Positions 43,401 through 53,894 of a stretch of DNA of 64,000 nt are shown here, piece after piece; the stretch's first letter is position 1; every line of letters begins with the position of its first letter. The stretch lies in assembly GCA_032358165.1 (NCBI GenBank), contig JAALGY010000023.1, positions 1,178,001 to 1,242,000 on the forward strand. Reading direction: 5' to 3'. The notes beneath the pieces were generated by a model. That model was given only the letters and a program-made list of their open reading frames with translations. It did not search any database and was not told the DNA's origin. The stretch is from Diplosphaera chodatii. Lineage: Eukaryota > Chlorophyta > Trebouxiophyceae > Prasiolales > Stichococcaceae. Made by a program: the position numbers and the translations under genes.

Positions 43401-43566
43401 ACACCTGCAGCCATGTACGTGAGCGCGGTGTACAGGAGGGCGGGACAGGCGGCTTGCAGGGCCAACCAAAACGCACCAGCCTTTCCAGGTCGATGCCATG
43501 CAACAGGCGCCAGTCGATGCGCTGCCTCCGCTGCCCAAAGTGGAACGCTGGCCAGGTGGCCTCCAT
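40487..43566 (-). CDS. DZIP1 (Iguana)-like coiled-coil protein
   Basis: DZIP1 acts at the basal body/ciliary transition zone and in Hedgehog signalling in animals. The first exons (43566-43477, 43322-43131) carry the DZIP1 N-terminal domain: FGQRRQRIDWRLLHGIDLER, TDLDALERVLSIVAFGDIEA, LLRLSQLANEYLLHVQDHLA. Further exons (43039-42914, 42754-42641, 42517-42356, 42234 to about 42150 and others) form long Ala/Glu/Arg coiled coils such as REEKARLAAEAGQAHDLRND and ARDAERRAGHERLASALAAE. Later parts are LQRWLSDANAELASLRKRLS, a Pro/Gln linker (TPPPPPAAPQPQAPPPQPAA) and an Arg/Pro/Ser-rich C-terminus ending QWKH. The DZIP1 C2H2 finger expected after the N-domain is not evident (only VAHLQHGGMAAH remains). 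Some internal joins are approximate and the start could be upstream. Confidence 0.68.
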
Positions 43567-44452
43567 GCTTGGGAGGCTCAAGACCACGCCGTCCAGGTCA
43601 TCAACGGTACGGTTCCACAACCATCACAACGGCGTGCGCAGCTCGCCACGGCTGCTGTTTGCATGAGGCGCTGGAGCACAGGAGGCGAGTCACGGTCACG
43701 CTGATTGCAGGCAGCTTTGCGTCAAGCAGCACTGGCCATGTCCGCCGATAGGTGTTTGTTGCTGCTGCGGCGGCACTGGTACAGGTCACCCACCGACATG
43801 CGTGTAGCCTGAACGGCGTCGTCGCAGCTGATCATCTAATACCGATTCCGCTGATGCTGCTGTATTTGGGCTTGCCAATGCTGATGTGCGGATTGTGAGA
43901 ACATGCACGCAGAATGCGGGCATACACCATGCGCATTCGGGCCATAGCCCTTCAGACAAACACAGGCCAGGTCGCAGGCCCTTTTGCGAGACAGGAAACG
44001 TGAAGCTGCTGCATGCCAACGTGCGAACCTTGGTGCGGCCCCCGCTGCACCTGTCTTCCCGGGGTTTGACCAAGGAAAGCCCCGTCCATGTGATTATGTG
44101 GCACCCTTCTGACCAGGCATGACAAATGATGACATCGTACCTCGTGGGGCGATACAGTCGGCGAGGGAGACGCCGTTAGATGATCGAAGCTGTGTTACTC
44201 ATGGTGCAAGCCAGGACGATAATGCAACAGTCGGGCCTGCACGATTAGTCCTAAACGTTGACACCTGCGACCTGGTGCGACCCGGTTGGCTTGGGAGCCG
44301 GAGTCCCCCGCCGCATATTTGTTCTGCGAGCTGGCAACAAGACCTCGGGCTGGCAATTACACGGTCATGCACGGGCGCCACCGGAGGCGCTGACCTGTAC
44401 CAGGCGGGGTGCTGTGGGCAGTCTGTGGTCCTGAGCAAAGCCGGATTAGGGC
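43567..44452. promoter_or_regulatory. Divergent intergenic region (DZIP1-like / UIM protein)
   Basis: About 890 bp between opposing starts. Part of it could be 5' exons of the DZIP1-like gene (MSVGDLYQCRR frame near 43800), which I could not join confidently. Confidence 0.35.
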
Positions 44453-46414
44453 ATGGGCTGTGCGGGCAGCAAGGGGGCAGGGGCGCAGCAGCTGGAGGCC
44501 GCAGACCACGGGCCGGAGGCAAGGGACGCGTTCATGCTTGCCGAGCGCTTCTTCGGTGCGTCGGTGCAAGCTACTACTATTGGCTCAAACAATCGTGGGG
44601 TTCGGCTAACGGATTGGACGTGTGCACCACCAGTCTGCCTGTTCTGGAGGTCGTTACGCTAAAGTGCTTACGGGCCCGTCCGGTCGCGGGTGACGCCTGC
44701 GTCGCCTCGTGCATTGCCTCCTTGTGCCTTTGGTTTAGGAACACCATCAGCTGGCATATTGTTGTGTCCTCAGCATGCGGTGCGCAGCAACTGCAGGGTC
44801 AAGCGCCACGTGCTGCGACGAGGGTGCTCATGGCATGCTTGCGTGGTGAGACAGCGCTTCCTGATCAAGTGCTGCGGTCTGAGCGCTTGTGTGGCTTGCC
44901 GCAGAGCAACAGAGATCGCTGCGAGCCCAGGAGCGCGACAGCCTGAACAGGGTGCGTGGGCAGCCCTGTGCACCGAGTCGGGACCTCATTATTGGGCGTC
45001 CGCATGCTGCGTGTGCCCGCTCTGCCTGCTGCCCCTGACGATCGCATGCATGTGTGCGCTCTTGCAGGTGCTGCTCAACTCGCGGGTGGAGCATGATAAC
45101 AGCGCTGGCAACAGTGTGGTGGAGCCATCAGTGGCACGCAGCGCATCTGGCCGCAGCGCCACCGAGCTCGACTCCCAGTCCGTGGCAGCCAGCCAGACCT
45201 TGGCCCTGGAGCACTACAACCGCAACGCATCGCCCGGAACACCCTCAGCGTCTTCAGCCCGCAGCGGTGGCCCGGGCCGCAGCAACTCGGCCCGCTCGGA
45301 GGAGTCCAATGCTCGCAGGGTGGGCGCTGCCGCCCACCAGTACCCATTGCAGTCTCAATCTCATGCAAAGCAGTTCATGTCGCAACTCCCTCAGCTTCAT
45401 CGCCCACAGCCACGCGAGTCCAGTGGGTTGACGCTGCAGGAGAGGCGACGGCAGGAGAGGCTGCAGAAGGAGGAGGAGGAGCTCGCTGTGGCGTTGGCGG
45501 TGTCGGCCTCCGAGGCGGAGGCGGTGGCAGCGGCCATGGACGAGCCCATCAGCCTGGATGACGCTCGGGCCATTGCAGAGGCGCAGGTGGGAGTGTGGCA
45601 TGAGGGTGAACAGTGTCTGCGACATTTGCCAGTGAAACAGCACTCAGTGCCAAGTCTTTTGGTGAGCCTGACGCTCGCCACACTGCAGGCCGAGCTGGAC
45701 CGCGCCGAGGCTGCAGCAGCAGCCGAGGCGGGGGGGCAGGGCGACTTGCAGCAGCCGAGCAAGCACAGGCACAGAGCAAGGCAGCGCGGTGGCGGCCGCG
45801 GGGACGCCGCTGCCGCTGTGCGTCACAGCCGCAGCGGCAACAGCGCCTGCGAGACCATCCGCGAGGAAGAGGCTCAGCCGACAGACGGTGATGTGCAGCC
45901 GCGCGGGTCTACCACCTTGCGCAACCGCTACACCACGACTGTCGCCGTGCCGAGGGAGGTCACAGAGGCGGAGCTGGCGGCGTATGAGCGCCTTCAGGCG
46001 ACCCAGCAGGGCAGCCACAGCACCAACAGCAGCATCGGCGCGGGGCCAATGTGTGAACACCCGTTGAAGCACAGCAGCAACGACAGCGACGCTGGCGGCT
46101 CCATCCACTGCAGCGACGACACCGCATATTCGGGTAGCGTGTCCGACACGTCACCGCAGCAGCTGCAGACGCTGTCGTACATCGCGGAGTGCGAGCAGAA
46201 GCTGGGTCAGAAGCCCTCTAGCCGGAGGCGCTCCCTGGAGCGGCAGGCCCGACAGCAGCAGGCGATGAGGCAGCGCGAGCTGGAATTGGAGGACCAGCTC
46301 AGGTCGTCACGCAGTTGGCGGCAAACGTCACGCAATGACTCTGCGTACGAGTCAACAGCACCCGCCGGCAAGATGCAGCAGCTGCAGGAGCCCCGTGGCT
46401 TCATGTGCGCATGA
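44453..46414 (+). CDS. Putatively N-myristoylated UIM-containing protein
   Basis: Exon 1 (44453-44563) starts MGCAGSKGAG, matching the N-myristoylation/palmitoylation pattern MGCxxS, and ends in RDAFMLAERFFGAS. Exon 2 (45068-45586) is Ser/Arg-rich and contains a ubiquitin-interacting motif (EEEELAVALAVSASEAEAV: acidic run, then Ala-Leu, then Ser-x-x-Glu). Exon 3 (45689-46414) is low complexity, with Gln/Arg-rich helices near the end, and the frame stops after GFMCA. A TGTAA lies 144 nt past the stop, favouring a separate gene. Alternatively a donor at 46409 (AT|GTGCGC) could splice in frame to 47179 (after GCCAGCAG), making this the N-terminus of the DA1-type gene that follows. The first exon-exon join is well phased. 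Confidence 0.55.
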
Positions 46415-47178
46415 TGTGGGTGCAGACAGTTTCAGCATACCGTAGATGAGGGGCCAGGTGGCAACGGCATTGACCCTGCAGCAGAAGACCCGAGGGCCTT
46501 TGACTCGAAGTCCCTTTTCCTGTTCCTGACTGACATGTAGGTATCATACATTTGTTGTAAGATACCCAGTAGCTGGTATGCCGCTTGTGGTTTTGGATAC
46601 TGTATAGGGGGGTCTTCTAGCGATGGTTTGCAACCCGTGCTGTTGCAAAAATTGTTTGTGAAGTGAAGTGAATTGATATGACCCTCAAAGGGATGGACGG
46701 TTATGACGCAGCTTTGTTGCAGCTTGGCGCAACTGCCTGGCTTATACATACATGGGGCTGTTGACGCCTTGCAGTTGCATAATCATGCTTGTCAGACGCA
46801 CGTTGAGGCCCTGGTCCAAGCTTGCCAAGACAGCTCATGCCTGCACGACTTGCTGACGCCGTACTATCTGCTGCTGCGGTCTTTGGCAGTTGCCCGTTTT
46901 GTTATGGCCGGGCAGCCACTTAGAAGCCTTTGGTAAGCGCATGATGAGATGGCAGATGGCAGATGGAGGTATGGTGTCCAGCTGGCATGCACCTCCTCGC
47001 TGACTATACATGCCATAACCCACAAGTGCACCTGCACACCATATTTGACGATACATGTTTCCAAAACTGCGATCCTAAACCTGCGAACCGCCAGAGGTGC
47101 ATCGAACACTGCGTTTGCTGTCATAGCCAGTGCTGTGTGTGCGCCTCGACCTGCGCACACCCTACCACACGCCAGCAG
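46415..47178. other. Intergenic or large intron between UIM gene and DA1-type gene
   Basis: About 765 bp with no coding signal. It holds a TGTAA at 46558. It is either the space between two genes or an intron several times longer than most introns in this window. Confidence 0.4.
46558..46562 (+). terminator. Putative poly(A) signal of UIM gene
   Basis: TGTAA lies 144 nt after the stop at 46414, at a typical chlorophyte distance. Confidence 0.4.
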
Positions 47179-47179
47179 C

Positions 47180-50179
47180 ATGGCGCTTGACTCTCCGGCG
47201 CCATTGCGCAGCCAGCGATCTCAGCTCTTGGAAAGCTTCAGGGGCAGGCTGAGGCTTGGGACGGGGGCCAGCACTTCACAGGAGGGAGTAGGGAGTGGTG
47301 CGCCGCAGCAGCAGCAGCAGCCCAGGAGCCCTGCACTGGGCAGAAGCAGCACGTCACCGACAGCAGTGAGTGTGCAAACACGTTTGCAACTGGGTACATG
47401 CATGCGCAATTCGTTTTGTACTGTTCAGGCTGTCAGGGCCTCTGTCTACAGACCTGTGCATATGATTGAACAATGTGACCTGGGCTGACTGCACCCGAAC
47501 TGCACACGTGGCTTCAAGGCGCACGCAGCGCTTGTGGAGCAGGAGCAGCTGCAGCTGGCGCTCGCACTGTCTGCATCTGAGGTGGGTAGACCAGCCCCGC
47601 CAACAGCACCGCTGCCTGCAGCTACGCCAACCACACCAACCTCTCCCTCAGGTTAGCATGGTTGTCAAGAGGCACTGGACGGTTGAAAGTCCATAACTGC
47701 TCCAACAACGTGGTCCCGAGCGGCATATGCAACATGAACAATGCTTCTGAAGGTCGGAGGGTACGCTGGACGCGCAAGTCGCTGAGCGGGTCGCCGCAGC
47801 AGGACTCCTCTCCTGCAGCGCCCGCGCAGCAGCCTGACGCTGAAGTTTCCAGTGATGAGGCGCTGGCTCGTGAGCTGCAGCGGCAGCTGGATGCCGAGCG
47901 GTGGCAGCGCTCTGACACTGCTTCCAGCAATGGCACCAGGATCGGCGTCGGTGTGCCGCCGCCAGGCCAGCCGCAGCCAAGCGCGCCAGCAGCACCAGGT
48001 CATGATGAACGCATCTCACATGACTTTGGGTCACACAGCAACAGCAGCCCACAGCCAGGGCCGCCGGTGCCGCCATACACTGCCAGCAGGCCTGCGACGC
48101 AGCTACCAGCACCCACCCGGGGGCAGCAGCAGCAGCCACCACCAGCGGGTCTGACGCCGATGCTGCTGCACAGCCTGGGTGCACTCGGCGGCTCCGAGCC
48201 ATGCGGCGGCTGCGGCAAGCCAGTGCGCGTGTGGCAGACGCATGCATCGACCGGCGCACGGCGCTACCACAGCTGGTGCCTCACGTGCGCGCACTGCCGG
48301 CAGCAGATCCAGGTGCCTGAGATGAGAGCTTGGTCAGGTCACCTACCGCACTTTTGGGGCACGCCAGGCAGTGTCCATTATGTCTTCGAGGCCTTGGTCC
48401 GAGGGCTGCTGAACCGGTTTTCTACAGGCAGGGCCCGGCACACGGTTTGCAGTGGGGCCTGACCAAAGGCTGTATCACGAGGGCTGCCACCGGCACGCCT
48501 TCCACCCCAAGTGCAGCGTCTGCGCTGCCTTCCTACCGGAGCACAATGGCCTGATCCGCTTCCATCACCACCCCTTCTGGGCAAACAGGTGGGAGGGCGG
48601 GGCGGCGTGTCGGTTTCTCAGTGGATGCGCCTGCAAGCATGCAGCATATTGCCTTTTGTGGAGGATGTCCACCAGGGAGCAATGTGCCCTGCACCGCAGG
48701 TTTTGCCCAGCCCACGAGACGGACGGCACTCCCCGCTGCACTGCGTGCAACCGTCTGCAGCTGCATGGTGCGTGCGTGTGTTGCGCGACAGTTGCAGACA
48801 CATGCTGACCCCAGCTGCCAGGACGCTGCCTACAGGCTCACCTGTGTCACTTCTGCACAGGCGAGCACTGGGTGGCAGTCGATTCGGACCGCCACAGCTG
48901 CTTGGCGTGCCTCAGCACCATGGTGCGCAACACCGCAGACTGCCAGCCGCTGTACGACGACGTGCTGTTGCTGTACGCCTCCTTCGGCATGGCGCTGCCC
49001 ACCCGCCCGCCCCTGCTGCTGGTGCGCCCCTGCAGCGCTGCACATTTCTTGTCCAATGTACATGTAATTTGTGACACTGTTGGGCCTCGCTTGTCACTGT
49101 GCGCACTGCACATGGTGCAGGTGGAGAGCGCGGCGCTAAACGAAGCCAGCCACACTGACAGGGGCCCCTGCGGCAAGAAGGACGGGCCGGTGTTCCACAC
49201 GCGGGGCCTCACCCTGTCTGAGGAACACAGGTCTGTCGGTCAGTCTTCACAGCTGCATCTTGGTGCTGGCATGCAACCACACATCTTCATCACTTGGTGC
49301 CGCCGCTTGTTTGACTGCATCATATATCGGTCATGGCATTGTGTGCCTGCATGTGCTGCGCAGGTCGATTCGCACAGTCATGGGCTCTCGGCGGGATGGC
49401 AACCGCTTGATGAGCATCGTCCCACAATTCAGCACAGTGGCCGACTCTCGCTGGGAGGTGTGTGCCTACTGGTCCTTTCACAGCTGGCAGTGAGGCGGCC
49501 ATGACTGCAGATGCTGTGATCGCAACACCACACCGGTACGTAGCACAGAGTCATGACTGGCTTCTGCAGGTGACTGCGCTCCTGGTGCTGTTCGGCCTCC
49601 CATGGCTGCTGACTGGCTGCATTCTGGCGCACGAGGTACGTTGGCAGTATCTTTCTATCGTATCACCTCGAGCTTGCAAAGCTGCATGCCTCAGGCAAGT
49701 TGCACTGGTGGCGTGAGCAGGTCATGCACGCATGGCTGCGACTGAGCGGCTACCAGCGGCTGAGCATGGATGTGGAAGAGGGACTCGCACAGCTGATGGC
49801 CTTGCTATGGCTTGAGCGCCAGCAGCCCCCGCCGGTAACTATCACCAATCCTTGCCCATGTGCTGCTGGCTCGTGTGATGTACTGTGCGTCTGATCGTAT
49901 GCACATGCTGTTTCTGATGCAGAGCTCATATGAAGAGCGCCTGGCAGCATACCTGGGCAAACAGCTTCGAGAGGACACCACTGCCGTCTACGGTATGCCT
50001 TCACGGTATTCTGCCGAGTTGCCACGGGCACTGGAGCACACTGATCAAGCTAGGTGTGAGTATATGATGCTGCAATTTGAGCAGGTGATGGCTTTAGGGC
50101 GGCGCACGAGGCGTTCCAGAACCACGGATTGCCAAAGGTCCTTGAGCATGTACGCCGCCATGGTACACTGCCGCTTTGA
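47180..50179 (+). CDS. DA1-type ubiquitin-activated peptidase (UIM-LIM-DA1 domain)
   Basis: DA1 is a zinc peptidase that limits organ growth in plants by cleaving growth regulators after ubiquitination. Exons: 47180-47365, 47519-47581, about 47779-48312, 48428-48588, 48700-48767, 48861-49021, 49121-49230, 49364-49457, 49570-49635, 49721-49834, 49923-49992, 50085-50179. Two UIMs (EQEQLQLALALSASE; SSDEALARELQRQLDAERWQ) precede a LIM domain (CGGCGKPVRVW, then HSWCLTCAHC) and a second, LIM-like part (HEGCHRHAFHPKCSVCAAFL, RFCPAHETDGTPRCTACNRL). The DA1 domain shows PRPLLL-type core PPLLLVESAALNEA, RGLTLSEEHRSIRTVMGSRR, LFGLPWLLTG and the active-site HExxH in ILAHEVMHAWLRLSGYQRLS. It ends GLPKVLEHVRRHGTLPL. 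The exact start of exon 3, and whether the preceding UIM gene belongs to it, are open. Confidence 0.88.
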
Positions 50180-50583
50180 CAGACTCTGGACATTGAGTCT
50201 AGTGATGAAACAGTGCAGTCAGGCACTAAGTCTCCTAGGCTTCGCACGACAGCGAACCTCAGCCGCTGCTGGCTGCGGCACCAAAATCATCCGGGTCGAC
50301 TGCTGTAACTTGTCCTCTAGCCTCGCAGAAGCCTGCTCTGAATGCAGGAGTGTAAACTGGGGATCCTGGCCTAGTGATGCTTGATTGTACTGAAAGCAGC
50401 ACGCATAGGGGAATCGAGTCAAATGGAACGCCCAATATGTACGGCCTTTCAGACCAGGTGCCTTGTGGCTGCCCCACCGCGCTCGAATGAGCACGGCCAC
50501 CCAGATGCGGGCAGCACATCTAGCCTCCCTCCGGCGGGAAGGCTGCACGCCGCCCCCCGAATTTGTCTAGGATGCAGTCAACA
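50180..50583. other. Intergenic between DA1-type and Mpv17-like genes
   Basis: This is 3' flank of the DA1-type gene and 5' flank of the next plus-strand gene. It contains TGTAA at 50304 and no other supportable feature. Confidence 0.45.
50304..50308 (+). terminator. Putative poly(A) signal of DA1-type gene
   Basis: TGTAA lies 125 nt after the stop codon, the expected chlorophyte spacing. Confidence 0.4.
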
Positions 50584-52724
50584 ATGTCAACGGCTGCCAG
50601 GCAGCCGAAGTGGGGCTGCAGGCGGTGCCCAAACGCAGAGGGTTTCCTTCCGAGTCGCCCGGCGATCGCATCGCGGCGCGCACAGCGGCAGCAGTTTCAG
50701 CCACGGGCGGAAGCCATTAGGCCTGGTCCGTCCGGTCAGCAGGGCAGGCGGCGCGGTGAGGGCAGCACCGAGCTGGCGGCCTCCAGCACCAGTGTCGACG
50801 AGCCCGCGACGCTGAGCAGCACAGATGAGGAGGCGGTGGCGCGCGCCAGCGGCAGCATGTCGGCGTCCCTGCTGGCGTCGATCGACGAGGCGTACCACGG
50901 CGTGACGGCGTCCGTGCACGACGCCGAGGTTGCAGTCGAATCGGCATGGCAGCAGTCGCCGCCCGGCAAGTGGTGGGCCGCCTACACAACGGTGCGGCGT
51001 TCGGTGTCACATGAGTGTCAATAAGGTTGCCCTTCTTGCTTCATGAGGATGCACACGGTTCACTGTGCGTTGAAGCCTGCCAGAACCTGTGCAGTATGCT
51101 GCCTGCCTCTGAAGTGCATGCAGTCCGAATGTTTTGCAAGTCCTGCAACTCCTTCTGGTGTCACTGCAGGCGCTGAAGGTGAACCCTGTGCGTACCAAGG
51201 CGATGACCAGCTTTGTGGGGTTTGTGCTCGGCGATGTCATGGCGCAGCGGATAGCAGGTGTGTGCTGTCCCGGTGTCCTTGTGGAGTGCGTGCCACCACC
51301 TGATCATTCATGAACAGCCGGCAACATGATGCTTATGCAAGCGCATGCTATTGCTGTCAGAACGCTTGTGATGAGTAGAGGCCAGCAGGGGCGGGACATC
51401 TTGATCGTCATGGGGCATGATCAGCTTTTACACCGCAGGCTTCTGACACAACAAACCTTTTGCTGTGTAGGGGTGACGGTCCTGGACCCGTTGCGGTGTT
51501 TGCGGCTGGGGTGCTACGGGCTGTTTGTTGACGGCCCCTTTGGCCACATATGGTACAAGGTGCGCACCTGCTGTGGCTGCACTTTCTCCCTCGCCCTCTG
51601 CAAATGTCCTCATGAGATGGATGAGTGGCACGCCGTTGTGTTTGAGTACTACAGCTTTGCTGCATTCCCAAGGTTGCATCCTTCTGAGCAGGTTTTGGAC
51701 CGCCGTGTGGAGCCAGATAACCCCAATGGTCTGAAGGCGGTGCTGCTGAAGACGGCGGCAGACCAGCTGTTCTGGGCACCCATCATGACCTGCGTCTTCT
51801 TCGTGGTGCTGAAGTCGCTGGAGGGCCACCCCGAGCTCATTTGGCCCACCATTCAGGTTGGTATCTAGACATGTTGGTGTGATCTGATGCATGTCACGCA
51901 GCGGGACGAACACGCCCAGGTTCCATCAGTCAGATCCGCATCACCGCCGAGGATGTACTCGTCGAAGCATGTCTTTGGGCTGACACGTGTGCAATTTTGC
52001 AGGACAAACTGGTCAAGACAATCATAGCCAACTACATCCTGTGGCCCGGCGCGCACTTCATCAACTTCCGCTTCGTGCCGTCTGAGCATCGCATCCTGTG
52101 CGTCTTCACGCACTTGGTTGCTCCTGAACATTCATCGTTACTGCTCACTTGTCTTGCAGGTTTACCTGACCTGGCAGCTGCGTGACTGCTGTGGGACGGC
52201 ACTGATGTGGCGCACATATGTATCTGGCAGGTACAACAACTGCGTGTCAGTGGCGTGGAATGCGTACCTGTCAACGCTCTCGCACGATGCGGTGCTGGAC
52301 ACCTCGCAGCTGCTGGGCCTCCTCGACAATGCTGAGGACCTGCTGAACAGCTGGGTGAGTCTACAAAACAGCTCATGCAGTCACTGCTGTATTGCATCTT
52401 GGTCACGTTGAGCAGGTTATTGCTTCATCGTGTACCGGTGGTAACCTTGCACGAGCTGGCTGCTGCATCATCTACCAGACTATCCCTGGCCCACAGGGTA
52501 TTTTGTTCACAGTTATGCCCTTTCCAGAGTGCTGATGATGCCCATTGCCACTGAGGTTGGACCGCTGGTCGCTTCCGCAGATCCCGCAGGAGCTGGTGGA
52601 CGCCTTTTCGTCGCACGATGGGCTGAAGGGTCTGCAGTTCGACATCCCGCGCACCATCGACCTGAAGCCGACGCGCACGCTGCTCGACTTCCTGCCGCTC
52701 TTGTCCGAGGAGAAGGGCATCTGA
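50584..52724 (+). CDS. Mpv17/PMP22 family membrane protein
   Basis: Mpv17/PMP22 proteins are four-helix proteins of peroxisomal, mitochondrial or plastid membranes. Seven exons (50584-50991, 51170-51257, 51471-51559, 51692-51856, 52003-52097, 52231-52354, 52581-52724) give 370 residues. An Arg/Gln-rich N-terminal extension (about 130 residues, starting MSTAARQPKWGCRRC) could be a plastid or mitochondrial presequence. The core has LKVNPVRTKAMTSFVGFVLG, RCLRLGCYGLFVDGPFGHIW, KAVLLKTAADQLFWAPIMT, IIANYILWPGAHFINFRFVP and CVSVAWNAYLSTLSH, matching the family's pentapeptide blocks (W-P, N-F, W-N-x-Y-L-S). A soluble tail of about 60 residues follows. An upstream in-frame ATG at 50563 is also possible. 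The compartment is uncertain. Confidence 0.88.
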
Positions 52725-53894
52725 AGTGTCCGCAGACCTACAGACGGCAGACCTACGGAAGGCAGATGAAAGGGCCATATGCGCCCCCTGCGCTGCAAGC
52801 GAGGCAAACAGCTGTAGGCAGCGGTGACCTGCAGCTGACGAGGTGGCGAGGATGTGACCAACTACACGAACGTGCAGCAGGCCGCGTGGCATGGCCCTTT
52901 GAGGCCGCCGCAACTGCTGCTGACATGATGCAGTGTGGCAGCAGGATACGTGCTCTGGCTGCTGCCCAGCTGGCTCGGGTCGGGGGGAGCTCGTCCGCAC
53001 ACCAGTGTCGACAGCTCTTCCCGTTCTTGGCCGGCTGGTCTGACAGTCAGACCCCTGTTTCACCCACTCTTGATGCGAGGGAAAACTTGATGATAGCTGC
53101 CAGCACAGGCAGTGCGCGTGCTGCCGGTGTGGCAGTGAGAGGGCTAATTAATGTTGCTGGGGATTCTTGACTGGGCGAACGCTTTCTGCCACACGAGACT
53201 GTCAGATGCTCGCGGGTGGTGATGTTTGTTGCAAGTAGGGCAAGACAAGCGTTCGCCGGTCCTGTTGCAGGTGGCACCTCTATTCTTTCTTGTACAACAG
53301 TGAATGGTGTTTGTCCATCTAAACGGTCACGGGCATTTGTTTCGACTTGCTTGGGTGATCTGTGCGAGACATGTGCTGTTGTTACAAAGTAGACATTGCT
53401 CAGCGTCGACCAGTGCTACCGTACACTTCATTTCTCTCTGTGCCCCAAAAATCTGTTGGCTTTCACCCGATGCATGCGTCTCAGCTAATGCTGCTGTGCA
53501 GGCTTGCACAAGGACTACTGTAGGTACACGCACAGCACTCTTGCCGCTCGCAGATACCTCTCAACATCAAGGACCCTGCAGCTCATCACACCCGTGTTGG
53601 GTGGTGTCGTATGCACACCCTCAGGTTGGGTATGGTCGAGACATACTTACACACACACACATCCCATTGTACCACTCACCTGGTCGGGGTCAATATGTGT
53701 CAGCCCCTCAGATGGTGGTCTTTCAAGGCTTTGGCTGTACACCCTCTCCCCTTTCCTCCAAGCATCAAAAGACGCCTGCATGACGCCAGCAGTGGCCGTC
53801 CCTCCACATCTGTGTCCTTTGCAGGCCACCTCGGAAGACCATGAGTTTGGACCAATTGCATGTCTACTTTGCAAGGATGTGCACCCACCCCGCG
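52725..53894. other. Intergenic between convergent Mpv17-like and TMEM135-like genes
   Basis: Mostly 3' flank. It includes a short (AC)n run near 53643-53660. The last exon of the TMEM135-like gene may extend into 53700-53894, but I could not fix its stop. Confidence 0.4.
53643..53660. repeat. Short (AC)n microsatellite
   Basis: A run of alternating AC dinucleotides with no coding role apparent. Confidence 0.7.

Noticed and set aside
44119..44946. 276-codon plus-strand open frame overlapping the start of the UIM gene
   Set aside because: It is in a different frame from the phased MGCAGSK exon and gives a Cys/Arg-rich translation without similarity.
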